DNA from: an uncultured Alkalilimnicola sp.
Lineage (GTDB): Bacteria; Pseudomonadota; Gammaproteobacteria; Nitrococcales; AK92
Direction of reading: 5' to 3'
DNA length: 44,819 nucleotides
NCBI GenBank assembly: GCA_937951875.1
Contig: CALGAN010000017.1
Span: 1-44,819 of the forward strand
Shown here: in pieces, positions 15,401 to 23,966 of the stretch
How positions within the stretch are numbered: the first letter of the stretch is position 1
How the letters are laid out: each line of letters opens with the position of its first letter
The notes under the pieces: generated by a model
The model's input: only the letters and a program-made list of their open reading frames with translations
Told to the model about the DNA's origin: nothing
The model's database searches: none
Made by a program: the position numbers and the translations under genes

Positions 15401-16918
15401 TCACGGCCGGTTGGGTAAGGCCAGCTCGCCGGTGGTGCCGCCGTCAAGCAGCTTGGCGCTCTTCACCTCTTCGGCGCGCAGCGCCTGCAGCTCCTGCAGA
15501 TAGTCGTCGGTCACGTCGCCGGTGACGTAATTGCCGTCAAAGCAGGAGCAATCGAACTGGGTGATGCTCTTGTTGCCCTGGCGCACGGCGGCGATCAGGT
15601 CCGGCAAGTCCTGATAGATCAGGCGATCGCAGCCGATGTAATCGGCGACCTGCTGCTCGGTGCGCCCATAGGCTATCAGCTCCTTAGCCGCCGGCATGTC
15701 GATCCCGTACACATTCGGGTAACGCACCGGAGGCGCCGCCGAGGCCAGGTAGACTTTCTTGGCGCCCATGTCACGCGCCATCTGCACGATCTGCTTGGAG
15801 GTGGTGCCGCGGACGATGGAATCGTCCACCAGCATCACGTTCTTGTCGCGGAACTCCAGCTCGATCGGGTTGAGCTTCTGCCGCACCGATTTCGTGCGCT
15901 GCTTCTGGCCCGGCATGATGAAGGTGCGGCCGATGTAGCGGTTCTTGATGAAACCCTCGCGGTACGGCACGCCCAGCTTGTAGGCCATCTGCAGCGCGGC
16001 GGTGCGGCTGGTGTCGGGGATGGGGATGACCACGTCGATGTCGTGGTCGGGCCACTCGCGCAGCACCTTCTCGGCCAGCTTCTCGCCCATGCGCAGCCGG
16101 GACTTGTACACAGCCACGCCGTCGATGATCGAGTCCGGCCGGGCCAGATAGACGAACTCGAAGATGCACGGCGTCAGCGTCGGGTTGTCGGCGCACTGGC
16201 GGCTGAAGACGTTGCCGTCCATGTCGATGAAGATGGCCTCGCCCGGCTCGATGTCGCGCACCAGGGTAAAGCCCAGCACGTCCAGCGCCACGCTCTCGGA
16301 GGCGATGCAGTACTCCATGCCGTCCTCGGTCTCGCGCTGACCGAAGCAGATCGGCCGGATGCCGTGCGGATCGCGGAAGCCGACGATGCCGTAGTTGTTG
16401 ATCATGGCGACCACGGCGTAGGCGCCGCGGCAGCGGCGATGCACCGCGGCCACCGCCTTGAAGATCTCGTCCGGCCCGATGCGTAGCTTGTTCTGGCGGT
16501 ACAGCTCGTGGGCGAACACGTTGAGCAGCACCTCCGAGTCGGACTCGGTGTTGATGTGCCGCAGATCCTCGAGGAACACCTCGCGCTTGAGCGCCTGGGT
16601 GTTGATCAGATTGCCGTTGTGGGCCAGGGAGATGCCGAACGGCGAGTTGACGTAGAACGGTTGCGCCTCGGCCGACGACGAGCAGCCGGCGGTGGGATAG
16701 CGCACGTGGCCGATGCCCATGTTGCCGACCAGCCGGGTCATGTGCCGGGTATGGAAGACGTCGCGTACCAGGCCGTTGTCCTTGCGCAGGTGGAAACGGC
16801 CCTGGTGGAAGGTCATGATGCCGGCGGCGTCCTGCCCGCGGTGTTGCAAGACGGTCAGGCCATCGTAAAGGGCTTGATTGACCGGTGCTTTACCCACGAT
16901 GCCGATGATTCCGCACAT
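15401..16918 (-). CDS. purF: Amidophosphoribosyltransferase PurF
   Basis: A 505-aa class-II glutamine amidotransferase, the first committed step of purine synthesis (PRPP plus glutamine to 5-phosphoribosylamine). The N-terminal nucleophile Cys2 in MCGIIGIVG has no propeptide, as in proteobacterial PurF. The glutaminase domain shows QHRGQDAAGI, GHVRYPTAG and AHNGNL. The phosphoribosyltransferase domain has the PRPP loop VMLVDDSIVRGTTSKQIV. Length and domain order are normal. The ATG at 16918 has AGAGG upstream. It lies eight bases downstream of cvpA, the widespread cvpA-purF pairing. Confidence 0.98.
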   Translation of the reverse strand: MCGIIGIVGKAPVNQALYDGLTVLQHRGQDAAGIMTFHQGRFHLRKDNGLVRDVFHTRHMTRLVGNMGIGHVRYPTAGCSSSAEAQPFYVNSPFGISLAHNGNLINTQALKREVFLEDLRHINTESDSEVLLNVFAHELYRQNKLRIGPDEIFKAVAAVHRRCRGAYAVVAMINNYGIVGFRDPHGIRPICFGQRETEDGMEYCIASESVALDVLGFTLVRDIEPGEAIFIDMDGNVFSRQCADNPTLTPCIFEFVYLARPDSIIDGVAVYKSRLRMGEKLAEKVLREWPDHDIDVVIPIPDTSRTAALQMAYKLGVPYREGFIKNRYIGRTFIMPGQKQRTKSVRQKLNPIELEFRDKNVMLVDDSIVRGTTSKQIVQMARDMGAKKVYLASAAPPVRYPNVYGIDMPAAKELIAYGRTEQQVADYIGCDRLIYQDLPDLIAAVRQGNKSITQFDCSCFDGNYVTGDVTDDYLQELQALRAEEVKSAKLLDGGTTGELALPNRP

Positions 16919-16926
16919 AGCAACCT

Positions 16927-17538
16927 CTAATTACCTGGATCGCGCGTGACGCTCTGCGGGTCCACCGGACCGGGCTGGGCCGCGTGCCCGCAAAATTCCG
17001 CCCAGTAGGTCTGGGCGGGCTTGCCGGCGGCGACGGGCAGGCCGTGCGCAACCGGTGTATAGACAACCAAACCGTTCATCCATTCCCCGACCCCGACCTG
17101 GCACACCAGCGGCTGCAGGCCGCGCACCAGCACCGACTCCTGCCACCAGGGCTCGCGCGGCACGTGGGTCAGTCCGAGCAGCAACATCAGGACGGCGACG
17201 ATCAGCACGCCGCGGGCGGCGCCGAACACCACGCCGAGCGCGCGGTCGGTGCCTGACAGGCCGGTCGTGCCGACCAGCAGGCCGGCCAGGTAGTTGACGA
17301 GCGCGCCCGCCAGCAGGGTACCGACGAACAGGATCGCGAACGCGCCCACCAGCTGCAGCGTGGGCGAGTCGATGTAGGGCGCCAGCCAGCCGCTCAGCGG
17401 CCGGGCGAACTCGATGGCCAGCCAGAAAGCGGCCACCCAAACGACGATGGAGATGACCTCGCGGACGAAGCCGCGCACCAGGCTGATCAGCGCAGAGATC
17501 GCAACGATGGCCAGGATGATGTAATCGACCCAGTTCAT
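16927..17538 (-). CDS. cvpA: CvpA family membrane protein
   Basis: A 203-aa inner-membrane protein beginning MNWVDYIILAIVAISALISL, the CvpA (colicin V production) signature. Four hydrophobic segments follow, with the conserved VRGFVREV loop and GTDRALGVVFGAARGVLIV. CvpA proteins affect envelope homeostasis and are nearly always found upstream of purF. The original colicin V phenotype is indirect. The start is the ATG at 17538. Upstream in-frame codons to 17604 lie in the intergenic region. A likely promoter sits about 40 bases upstream. No PurR-type palindrome (ACGCAAACG...) is visible. Confidence 0.93.
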   Translation of the reverse strand: MNWVDYIILAIVAISALISLVRGFVREVISIVVWVAAFWLAIEFARPLSGWLAPYIDSPTLQLVGAFAILFVGTLLAGALVNYLAGLLVGTTGLSGTDRALGVVFGAARGVLIVAVLMLLLGLTHVPREPWWQESVLVRGLQPLVCQVGVGEWMNGLVVYTPVAHGLPVAAGKPAQTYWAEFCGHAAQPGPVDPQSVTRDPGN

Positions 17539-17577
17539 GCGCTCGTCAGGATACGCCGATCGGTCGCGAGGGCGCGC

Positions 17578-17604
17578 ATAGTAGCAGAGGGCAGCTCCGG
17601 GCAA
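17578..17604 (-). promoter_or_regulatory. Candidate promoter for cvpA-purF
   Basis: On the minus strand an extended -10 element, TGC followed by TACTAT (17583-17578), lies about 40 bases before the cvpA ATG. TTGCCC (17604-17599) sits upstream with a short 15-base spacer. The extended -10 makes a weak -35 tolerable. This is the only 100-base gap in this part of the block, which also favours a promoter. Confidence 0.4.
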
Positions 17605-17644
17605 AAGCTGATCCGCGACATCGACGGCCTGGCCGGTTACGCGC

Positions 17645-18244
17645 TCAAGGGTGGGGCCGCACCTGTCCCTGCAGCTGCTCGCTCTTGGCTAGCTTGTCGC
17701 GCATGGCTTCGGCCTGCGCCCGCTGCACCATCGGCCCGACCCGCACCCGATAAACCCGCTGGCCGTCGGCCGTGGCCGTCTCGATATAGGCCGGGTAGTC
17801 CTTCTTGCGCAGCTGATCGCGCATGGCGACGGCGCGCGCCTGATCGGAGAAGCTGGCGACCTGCACCGTCCAGGTCGCCAGCTCCGGCGGCGTCTGCCGC
17901 GCCGGCTCGGCCACCGCCGGCACGGTCGGCTTGGGCTGGGGCGCCGGGGTCGGAGCGGGCGCCGGTGCCGGCGTCTGCGGCCGCGGCGGCGTGTCGACCT
18001 CGGCCGGGGCCGGGACCGTCTCCAGCGGCCGGCTGTCGGTCAGCGCCGGCGCCTGCTCGTCGTTGAGCGGCAAGCCCGGCGCGGGCGCCGCCGGCACGGT
18101 CACCTGCGGCTGCGGCGGAATGGCCAAGGGGACGTCGATCGCTTCCTGCTGCACCGGGCCGGTGAGGAGCATCGGCACGAAGATCACGGCCAGCGCCACC
18201 AGAACCACCGCACCGACCATCCGTTGCTTCAGTCGCTGATTCAT
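17645..18244 (-). CDS. SPOR-domain cell-division/peptidoglycan-binding protein (DedD-like)
   Basis: A 199-aa bitopic protein. A short cytoplasmic N-terminus (MNQRLKQR) is followed by one transmembrane helix (MVGAVVLVALAVIFVPMLL, residues 9-27). A Pro/Ala-rich periplasmic linker (about 30-118) and a C-terminal SPOR domain from about residue 123 (TWTVQVASFSDQARAVAMRD onward) complete it. SPOR domains bind denuded glycan at the septum, and DedD-type proteins localise to the division site. It lies between folC and cvpA exactly as dedD does in E. coli and its counterpart in Pseudomonas. The gap to folC is 14 bases. The start is the ATG at 18244. Confidence 0.9.
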   Translation of the reverse strand: MNQRLKQRMVGAVVLVALAVIFVPMLLTGPVQQEAIDVPLAIPPQPQVTVPAAPAPGLPLNDEQAPALTDSRPLETVPAPAEVDTPPRPQTPAPAPAPTPAPQPKPTVPAVAEPARQTPPELATWTVQVASFSDQARAVAMRDQLRKKDYPAYIETATADGQRVYRVRVGPMVQRAQAEAMRDKLAKSEQLQGQVRPHP

Positions 18245-18258
18245 CACGCCTTCCCCTG

Positions 18259-19560
18259 TCAGCGGTCGCCGCCCACGCCGCGATGGCGCAAGGCCTCCTC
18301 GACCGTCCGGAACGAACCGAATACCACCACCCTGTCGCCGGCGTCGGCATTCCGTTCGACGACGGCGAACAGCTCGTCGGCGCGCCCCACGCCGCGCGGC
18401 GCCACGCCGCGGCGAGCCAGCTCGGCGGCGATCTCGGCGGCGGGCCGGGCGTCGCCGTCCGGCAGCTCCAGCAGCCACCAGCCATCGATCAGCGGCAGCA
18501 GCGGCTCCAGCACGGCGTCCAGCTCCTTGCGCCGCAGCTGGGCGAACACCGCCCAGGTCCGGCCGGCGGCCGGGCGCGCTGCCAGCGAAGCGGCGAATTC
18601 CCGCGCGCTATCGCGATTATGGGCGACATCCAGGATCCACTCCACCGCTCCAGGCAGCACTTGGAAGCGGCCGGGCACGCGTGCCGCCGCCACGCCCTCG
18701 GCGAGCGCCTCAGCGCTCAGCGGCAACCGCGATCGCAGCGCCGCCAGCGCCGCCAGCGCCGCCGCGGCGTTCTGACGCTGGTGCGGGCCGATCAGGCCGG
18801 TCGGCGGCAACGTCACCGCCCCCCCGTCCGGAGCGAGGAAGCGCCAGCCCTCGCCCTCGTCCCGCCAGTGGTAGTCGCGGCCGGCCAGCCACAGCCGGGC
18901 GCCGATGGCCTCGGCGTGCGCTCGCACGCTGTTGGGCAGGTCCGGCTCGCCGTACACCGCCACCCGGTCGGCACGGAAGATACCGGCCTTCTCGAAGCCG
19001 ATGCTGTCGCGGTCGGGCCCGAGCCAGTCGGTATGGTCGAGTCCGACCGAGGTGATCACCGCCACGTCCGGGTCGACCGCGTTGACCGCGTCCAGCCGCC
19101 CCCCCAGGCCCACTTCCAGCACCCAGACGTCGCAATTGGCGCGCGCGAACAGATCCAGCGCCGCCAGCGTACCGAACTCGAAATAGGTGAGCGTGTCGGC
19201 GCCGCGCGCGGCGTCGACCCGGGCGAAGGCGTCGACCAGCGCCTGGTCGTCAACCTCGCGACCGCCGATGCGGATGCGCTCGTTGTAGCGTAGCAGGTGG
19301 GGCGAGGTGTAGACGCCGACCCGGTAGCCGCCGGCGCTCAGCGCCGCCTCCAGATAGGCGACGCAGGAGCCCTTGCCGTTGGTGCCGGCGACGGTGACGA
19401 CCGGGCAGGCCGGTGTGAGCACGCCCAGCCGGGCGGCCACCCGCTGCACCCGCTCCAGCCCCAGGTCGATGGCGCTGGGGTGCAGCCCCTGCTGCCAGTC
19501 GAGCCAGTCGGCCAGTCGGCTGAAACGCGGCGGCCCCGCCGGCGGCAGGGAGGCGGTCAT
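18259..19560 (-). CDS. folC: Bifunctional folylpolyglutamate/dihydrofolate synthase FolC
   Basis: A 433-aa Mur-ligase-type ATP enzyme that adds glutamate to dihydropteroate and tetrahydrofolates. Visible are the P-loop VTVAGTNGKGSCVAYLE, GVYTSPHLLRYNERIRI, the omega region LEVGLGGRLDAVNAVDPDVA, TSVGLDHTDWLG and the KAGIF segment that precedes the carbamylated-lysine region. The C-terminal glutamate-binding domain has ILDVAHNRDSA. The start at 19560 overlaps the accD stop (ATGA). The frame is open further upstream, but only as antisense-like sequence over accD. Gene order accD-folC is conserved in gammaproteobacteria. Confidence 0.97.
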   Translation of the reverse strand: MTASLPPAGPPRFSRLADWLDWQQGLHPSAIDLGLERVQRVAARLGVLTPACPVVTVAGTNGKGSCVAYLEAALSAGGYRVGVYTSPHLLRYNERIRIGGREVDDQALVDAFARVDAARGADTLTYFEFGTLAALDLFARANCDVWVLEVGLGGRLDAVNAVDPDVAVITSVGLDHTDWLGPDRDSIGFEKAGIFRADRVAVYGEPDLPNSVRAHAEAIGARLWLAGRDYHWRDEGEGWRFLAPDGGAVTLPPTGLIGPHQRQNAAAALAALAALRSRLPLSAEALAEGVAAARVPGRFQVLPGAVEWILDVAHNRDSAREFAASLAARPAAGRTWAVFAQLRRKELDAVLEPLLPLIDGWWLLELPDGDARPAAEIAAELARRGVAPRGVGRADELFAVVERNADAGDRVVVFGSFRTVEEALRHRGVGGDR

Positions 19561-20450
19561 TTGCTCTCGGCGAGCTGCTTGATGTTGGGCGACGGCCGGC
19601 CGGTCATCATGGCCAGCAGCCCGGCGATGCGATCCCGCATCTCGCGCCGGTCGACGATCAGATCGATGGCGCCGTGCTCCAGCAGGAACTCGGAGCGCTG
19701 GAAGCCCTCCGGCAGGGTCTCGCGCACGGTTTGTTCGATCACGCGCGGTCCGGCGAAGCCGATCAGCGCGCCCGGCTCGCCGATGTTGATGTCGCCCAGC
19801 ATGGCCAAGCTGGCCGACACGCCGCCGGTGGTGGGATCGGTCATCACCGAGATGTAGGGAATGCCGGCCTCGCGCAGCTTGGCCAGGGCCGCGGAGGTCT
19901 TGGCCATCTGCATCAGCGAGAACAGCGCTTCCTGCATGCGGGCGCCGCCGCTGGCGGAGAAGCAGACCAGCGGGATCTTCTCCTTGAGCGACTCGGCGGC
20001 GGCGCGCACGAAGCGCTCGCCCACCACCGAACCCATGGAACCGCCGAGGAAGTTGAACTCGAAGGCGCAGGCGACCACGGGGATGCCCTTGACGCTGCCC
20101 TTCATGACTACCAGCGCGTCCTGCTCGCCGGTCTGCTTCTGCGCCTGGACCAGACGGTCCTTGTACTTCTTGCTGTCCTTGAAGCGCAGCGCGTCGACCG
20201 GCACCACCGACGCGGCCAGCTCGACGCGCGGCTCCTCGTCCAGGAACAGATCGAGCCGGCGGCGGGCGCCCATGCGGAAGTGCGCGTTGCACTTCGGACA
20301 GACGTCGAGGTTGCGCTCGACCTCGGGCTTGTACAGCACGGCGCCGCACTTGTCGCACTTGGTCCACAGCCCCTCGGGGATGCTGCGCGCGCGCTCCTTG
20401 CCCGGTTCCGTCCGAATCCGGGACGGCATCAGTTTCTGAAACCAGCTCAT
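19557..20450 (-). CDS. accD: Acetyl-CoA carboxylase carboxyltransferase subunit beta
   Basis: A 297-aa beta subunit of the acetyl-CoA carboxylase carboxyltransferase, which makes malonyl-CoA for fatty-acid synthesis. The N-terminal zinc ribbon is intact (C32, C35, C51, C54 in TKCDKCG and VCPKCN). The crotonase-like core has FEFNFLGGSMGSVVGERFVR and the oxyanion segment FSASGGARMQEAL. The partner accA is not in this window, as usual. The gene lies 12 bases downstream of trpA and overlaps folC by four bases. Confidence 0.98.
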   Translation of the reverse strand: MSWFQKLMPSRIRTEPGKERARSIPEGLWTKCDKCGAVLYKPEVERNLDVCPKCNAHFRMGARRRLDLFLDEEPRVELAASVVPVDALRFKDSKKYKDRLVQAQKQTGEQDALVVMKGSVKGIPVVACAFEFNFLGGSMGSVVGERFVRAAAESLKEKIPLVCFSASGGARMQEALFSLMQMAKTSAALAKLREAGIPYISVMTDPTTGGVSASLAMLGDINIGEPGALIGFAGPRVIEQTVRETLPEGFQRSEFLLEHGAIDLIVDRREMRDRIAGLLAMMTGRPSPNIKQLAESK

Positions 20451-20462
20451 ACGGTCGTCCTA

Positions 20463-21284
20463 TCAGGCTTTGGCGGCCTGGCTCTGGTCCATCGCCTGCC
20501 GAAGGCTCGCGATGAACGCGCCCGCCGCCTCGCGGATCTTCATGGAATCGTTCTGATGCTGCGCCACCAGACGCACCAGCGCGCTGCCGACCACCACCGC
20601 GTCGGCGACCTCAGCGACCCGCGCCGCGGCTTCGGGACTGCTGATGCCGAAGCCGACACCGATCGGCAGCTTGGAAACGGCGCGAATGGCCGCCACCCGT
20701 TCGGCGACGTTGGCGATGTCCAGGCTGGCTGCCCCGGTAACGCCTTTTAGCGAGACGTAATACACGAATCCGCGCGCTGCGTCGCAAATCTGCCGAATGC
20801 GCGCCGGCGAGCTGGTCGGCGCCAGTAGCAGGATGGGATCGAGGCCGTGCTCGATCAGCGCGGCGTTGAGCTCCTCGCCCTCCTCGGGCGGCAGATCGAC
20901 GGTGATGACCCCGTCGGCCCCAGCCTCGGCCGCGGCCTGGGCGAAGCGCCGATAGCCCATGACCTCGATCGGGTTGAGGTAGCCCATCAGCACGATCGGG
21001 GTGCGGCTGTCGGTCTGGCGGAACTCGCGCACCATGTCCAGCACGCGGTTGAGGCTGACGTTGTGCGCCAGGGCGCGCTCGCAGGCGGCCTGGATCACCG
21101 GCCCCTCCGCCATCGGATCGGAGAACGGCACGCCCAGCTCCAGGATATCCGCGCCGTTCGCCACCAGGGCGTGCAGCAGCGGCACGGTCACGCCCGGCTC
21201 GGGATCGCCGGCGGTGATGAACGTAATCAGCGCCTTGCGGCCGCTCTGGCGACAACGGGCGAAGGTCTGTTCGATACGGCTCAC
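20463..21284 (-). CDS. trpA: Tryptophan synthase alpha chain
   Basis: A 273-aa TIM-barrel subunit that cleaves indole-3-glycerol phosphate to indole and glyceraldehyde 3-phosphate and passes indole to TrpB. The catalytic acid-base E49 is present (DILELGVPFSDP). The second catalytic position, Asp60 in the enteric enzyme, is Glu here (PMAEGPVIQ), a conservative change. The phosphate loop VGFGISSPEAA is intact. Translation starts at a GTG (21284) that overlaps the trpB stop (GTGA), with AGGGG upstream, so the two subunits are made in a coupled ratio. Confidence 0.97.
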   Translation of the reverse strand: MSRIEQTFARCRQSGRKALITFITAGDPEPGVTVPLLHALVANGADILELGVPFSDPMAEGPVIQAACERALAHNVSLNRVLDMVREFRQTDSRTPIVLMGYLNPIEVMGYRRFAQAAAEAGADGVITVDLPPEEGEELNAALIEHGLDPILLLAPTSSPARIRQICDAARGFVYYVSLKGVTGAASLDIANVAERVAAIRAVSKLPIGVGFGISSPEAAARVAEVADAVVVGSALVRLVAQHQNDSMKIREAAGAFIASLRQAMDQSQAAKA

Positions 21285-22513
21285 AGGCTGATCCCCTTGA
21301 GGCGGGCCACGGTGTTGATGTCCTTGTCGCCGCGGCCGGACAGGTTGACCACCATGGTCTGGTCCTTGCGCATGCGCGGCGCCAGCTTCATGGCGTAGGC
21401 GATGGCGTGCGAGCTCTCCAGGGCCGGGATGATGCCCTCCAACCGGGTCAGCGTCTCGAAGCCCTCCATCGCCTCGTCGTCGGTGATGTTCTCGTAGTTC
21501 ACGCGCTTGATGTCATGCAGCCAGGCATGCTCGGGGCCAACGCCCGGATAATCGAGGCCGGCCGAGATCGAGTGCGTGCCGAGGATCTGGCCGTCGTCGT
21601 CCTCCAGCAGGTAGGTGCGGTTGCCGTGCAGCACGCCCGGGCGGCCGCCGGCGAAACGCGCCGCGTGCTGGCCGCTGGCCACGCCCAGACCGCCGGCCTC
21701 GACGCCGTAGAGCGCCACCGACTTGTCCTGCAAGAACGGATAGAACAGCCCCATGGCGTTGGAGCCGCCGCCGACGCAGGCCACCAGGGCATCCGGCAAA
21801 CGGCCCTCGGCGGCCAGGAACTGGCGCTTGGTCTCGCGCCCGATCACCGACTGGAAGTCGCGCACCATCATCGGGTAAGGATGCGGGCCGGCGACGGTGC
21901 CGATGATGTAGAAGGTGTTGTCGACGTTGGTCACCCAGTCGCGCATGGCCTCGTTGAGCGCGTCCTTGAGGGTGCGGGTGCCCGAGTGCACCGGCACCAC
22001 CTCGGCGCCCAGCAGCTTCATGCGGAACACGTTGGGCGACTGCCGCTGCACGTCCTCGGCGCCCATGTAGACCACGCACTCCATGCCGAAGCGGGCCGCC
22101 ACGGTCGCGGTGGCCACGCCGTGCTGGCCGGCACCGGTCTCGGCGATGACGCGCTTCTTGCCCATGCGCTTGGCGAGCAGCGCCTGGCCGATGGCGTTGT
22201 TGATCTTGTGCGCGCCGGTGTGGTTGAGATCCTCGCGCTTGAGGTAGATCTTGGCCCCGCCCAGATGCTTGGTCAGCCGCTCGGCGTAGTACAGCGGCGA
22301 GGGGCGGCCGACGTAGTGCTGGAAGTCGTACTCCAGCTCGGCTAGGAATTCGGGATCGTTGCGGTAGCGCTCGTACGCGGCCTTGAGCTCCTCCAGCGGC
22401 GCCATCAGCGTTTCCGCCACGAACCGGCCGCCGTACGGGCCGAAGTGGCCGCGGTCGTCCGGATAGCGGCTGAAGTCGATGGTTTCGCTGTGCGCGTCAG
22501 TCGAATTGGACAC
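21281..22513 (-). CDS. trpB: Tryptophan synthase beta chain
   Basis: A 410-aa PLP enzyme condensing indole and serine. The PLP lysine K103 lies in HTGAHKINNAIGQAL. The phosphate-binding CVGGGSNAMG and the ETGAGQHGVATATVAA monovalent-cation/COMM region are intact. No ATG fits the family N-terminus. A GTG at 22513 with GAGG six bases upstream gives MSNSTDAHSETIDFSRYPDD, which leads directly into the conserved GHFGPYGGRFVAETL. That start lies 17 bases inside trpF, so trpB is translationally coupled to trpF. Confidence 0.97.
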   Translation of the reverse strand: MSNSTDAHSETIDFSRYPDDRGHFGPYGGRFVAETLMAPLEELKAAYERYRNDPEFLAELEYDFQHYVGRPSPLYYAERLTKHLGGAKIYLKREDLNHTGAHKINNAIGQALLAKRMGKKRVIAETGAGQHGVATATVAARFGMECVVYMGAEDVQRQSPNVFRMKLLGAEVVPVHSGTRTLKDALNEAMRDWVTNVDNTFYIIGTVAGPHPYPMMVRDFQSVIGRETKRQFLAAEGRLPDALVACVGGGSNAMGLFYPFLQDKSVALYGVEAGGLGVASGQHAARFAGGRPGVLHGNRTYLLEDDDGQILGTHSISAGLDYPGVGPEHAWLHDIKRVNYENITDDEAMEGFETLTRLEGIIPALESSHAIAYAMKLAPRMRKDQTMVVNLSGRGDKDINTVARLKGISL

Positions 22514-23123
22514 GTCGTACCTCGTCGATGAACGCCGCCACCTTGGCGGAGTCCTTGATACCTTTGGCCGATTCGACGCCGCTGCTGACGTCCACCCCGT
22601 AGGGGCGGCAAGTGCGCACGGCCTCGGCCACATTGCCGGGATGCAGGCCGCCGGCGAGCAGGAAGGGCCGCGGCAGCGTCGATGGTATGGTGGACCAGTC
22701 GAAGGTCGTGCCGGTTCCGCCGATACCGCCCTGGGCATGGCTGTCGAGCAGGAAACCGGCGGCGTCGGGATACTGCGCCGCCAGCGCCAACGGATCGGCG
22801 CCGCCGCCCATGGGCAGCGCCTTGAGGTAGCGGCGCTGGAAACGACGGCAGAACTCCGGCGGCTCGGCGCCGTGGAACTGCAGCAGATCGACCGGCACCG
22901 ACGCCAGCACCTGCTCGACTTCGTGCGGCTGCGGATCGAGGAATAGCGCCACCACCGTCACCAGCGGCGGCAGCGCGGCGACGATCTCGCGCGCCTGCGC
23001 CGGCGACACGCAACGCGGACTGGCGGCGCAAAACACCAGGCCGATGGCGTCCGCTCCCGCGGCGGCGGCGTACGCTCCGTCCTCGGGCCGGGTTATGCCA
23101 CAGATCTTGATGCGGGTGCGCAC
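22497..23123 (-). CDS. trpF: Phosphoribosylanthranilate isomerase
   Basis: A 208-aa single-domain TIM barrel converting phosphoribosylanthranilate to CdRP. The catalytic Cys is in IKICGITRPEDG, and the catalytic Asp region is seen as GFLLDSHAQGGIGGTGTTFDW. The phosphate-binding end is VDVSSGVESAKGIKD. The gene starts with GTG (cac at 23121-23123) with AAGG upstream. It is separate from trpC, as in Pseudomonas and Xanthomonas. It follows truA by 55 bases and overlaps trpB by 17 bases. Confidence 0.96.
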   Translation of the reverse strand: MRTRIKICGITRPEDGAYAAAAGADAIGLVFCAASPRCVSPAQAREIVAALPPLVTVVALFLDPQPHEVEQVLASVPVDLLQFHGAEPPEFCRRFQRRYLKALPMGGGADPLALAAQYPDAAGFLLDSHAQGGIGGTGTTFDWSTIPSTLPRPFLLAGGLHPGNVAEAVRTCRPYGVDVSSGVESAKGIKDSAKVAAFIDEVRRVQFD

Positions 23124-23178
23124 GGTGGGCCTTCAGTCCACGACAGACAAGACGCAAATCCTACCCTGCGGGCCCGTC

Positions 23179-23958
23179 CTAGGCAAAGACGGGCAGCTCG
23201 CCCTGCACGGTCATGGCGAACCGCTCCGGATAGACCACTTTCACCAGGTACAGCCCTTCCGGCGGCGCGGTGACGCCGCCCTGGGTGCGGTCGCGCGCCT
23301 CCAGCACCTCGCGCGCCCACTCCACCGGCCGCTCGCCGCTGCCGATCGCCATCAGCACGCCGGCGATGTTGCGCACCATGTGGTGCAGGAAGGCGTTGGC
23401 CTCGATGTCGAGATAGAGATAGTCGCCGCGGCGAGTCACGCTCAGCCGGTCGACGCGGCGGATCGGATGCCGAGCCTGACAGGCCACGGCGCGGAACGAG
23501 GAGAAATCGTGCTCGCCGATCAGGCACTGGCCGGCGACGTGCATGCGCTCCGCATCCAGCGCCTTGTGGGTCCAGGCCACCCGCTGCCGGTGCAGGGCCG
23601 GCCGCACCGGCTTGTTGGCGATCACGTAGCGGTAGGCCCGCGCCAGCGCCGAGAAGCGGGCGTGGAACTCCTCGTCCACCTCCCGCACCGACACGATGCG
23701 CACCGCCTCCGGCAGATGGGTATTGCTGCCCAGCACCCAGGCCCGCTCGGGCCGACGCGCGTCGGTGTCGAAATGGATCACCTGCGCCGTGGCGTGCACG
23801 CCGGCGTCGGTACGGCCGGCGCAGGTGACGCTGATCGGCTGGTTCGCCACCCGGCTCAGCGCCTCCTCCACCGCCTCCTGCACCGTGCCGGCATGGCGCT
23901 GGCGCTGCCAGCCGGCAAAACCGGCGCCGTCGTACTCGATCACCGCAGCTATACGCAT
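23179..23958 (-). CDS. truA: tRNA pseudouridine(38-40) synthase TruA
   Basis: A 259-aa pseudouridine synthase for the tRNA anticodon stem-loop (positions 38-40). MRIAAVIEYDGAGFAGWQRQ, the catalytic aspartate in CAGRTDAGVHATAQV, RYVIANKPVRPAL and FLHHMVRNIAGVLM are the family landmarks. I took the ATG at 23958. An in-frame ATG six codons earlier (23976) overlaps the previous gene and is also possible, since neither has a strong ribosome-binding site. The truA-trpF pairing downstream of fimV matches Pseudomonas. Confidence 0.96.
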   Translation of the reverse strand: MRIAAVIEYDGAGFAGWQRQRHAGTVQEAVEEALSRVANQPISVTCAGRTDAGVHATAQVIHFDTDARRPERAWVLGSNTHLPEAVRIVSVREVDEEFHARFSALARAYRYVIANKPVRPALHRQRVAWTHKALDAERMHVAGQCLIGEHDFSSFRAVACQARHPIRRVDRLSVTRRGDYLYLDIEANAFLHHMVRNIAGVLMAIGSGERPVEWAREVLEARDRTQGGVTAPPEGLYLVKVVYPERFAMTVQGELPVFA

Positions 23959-23966
23959 AGAAAGAC

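Noticed and set aside
17539..17644. A PurR operator upstream of cvpA-purF
   Set aside because: No palindrome resembling the enteric PurR box is present.
22497..23180. A trp leader peptide or T-box upstream of trpF
   Set aside because: The 55-base gap to truA has no Trp-codon run, terminator pair or T-box motif.
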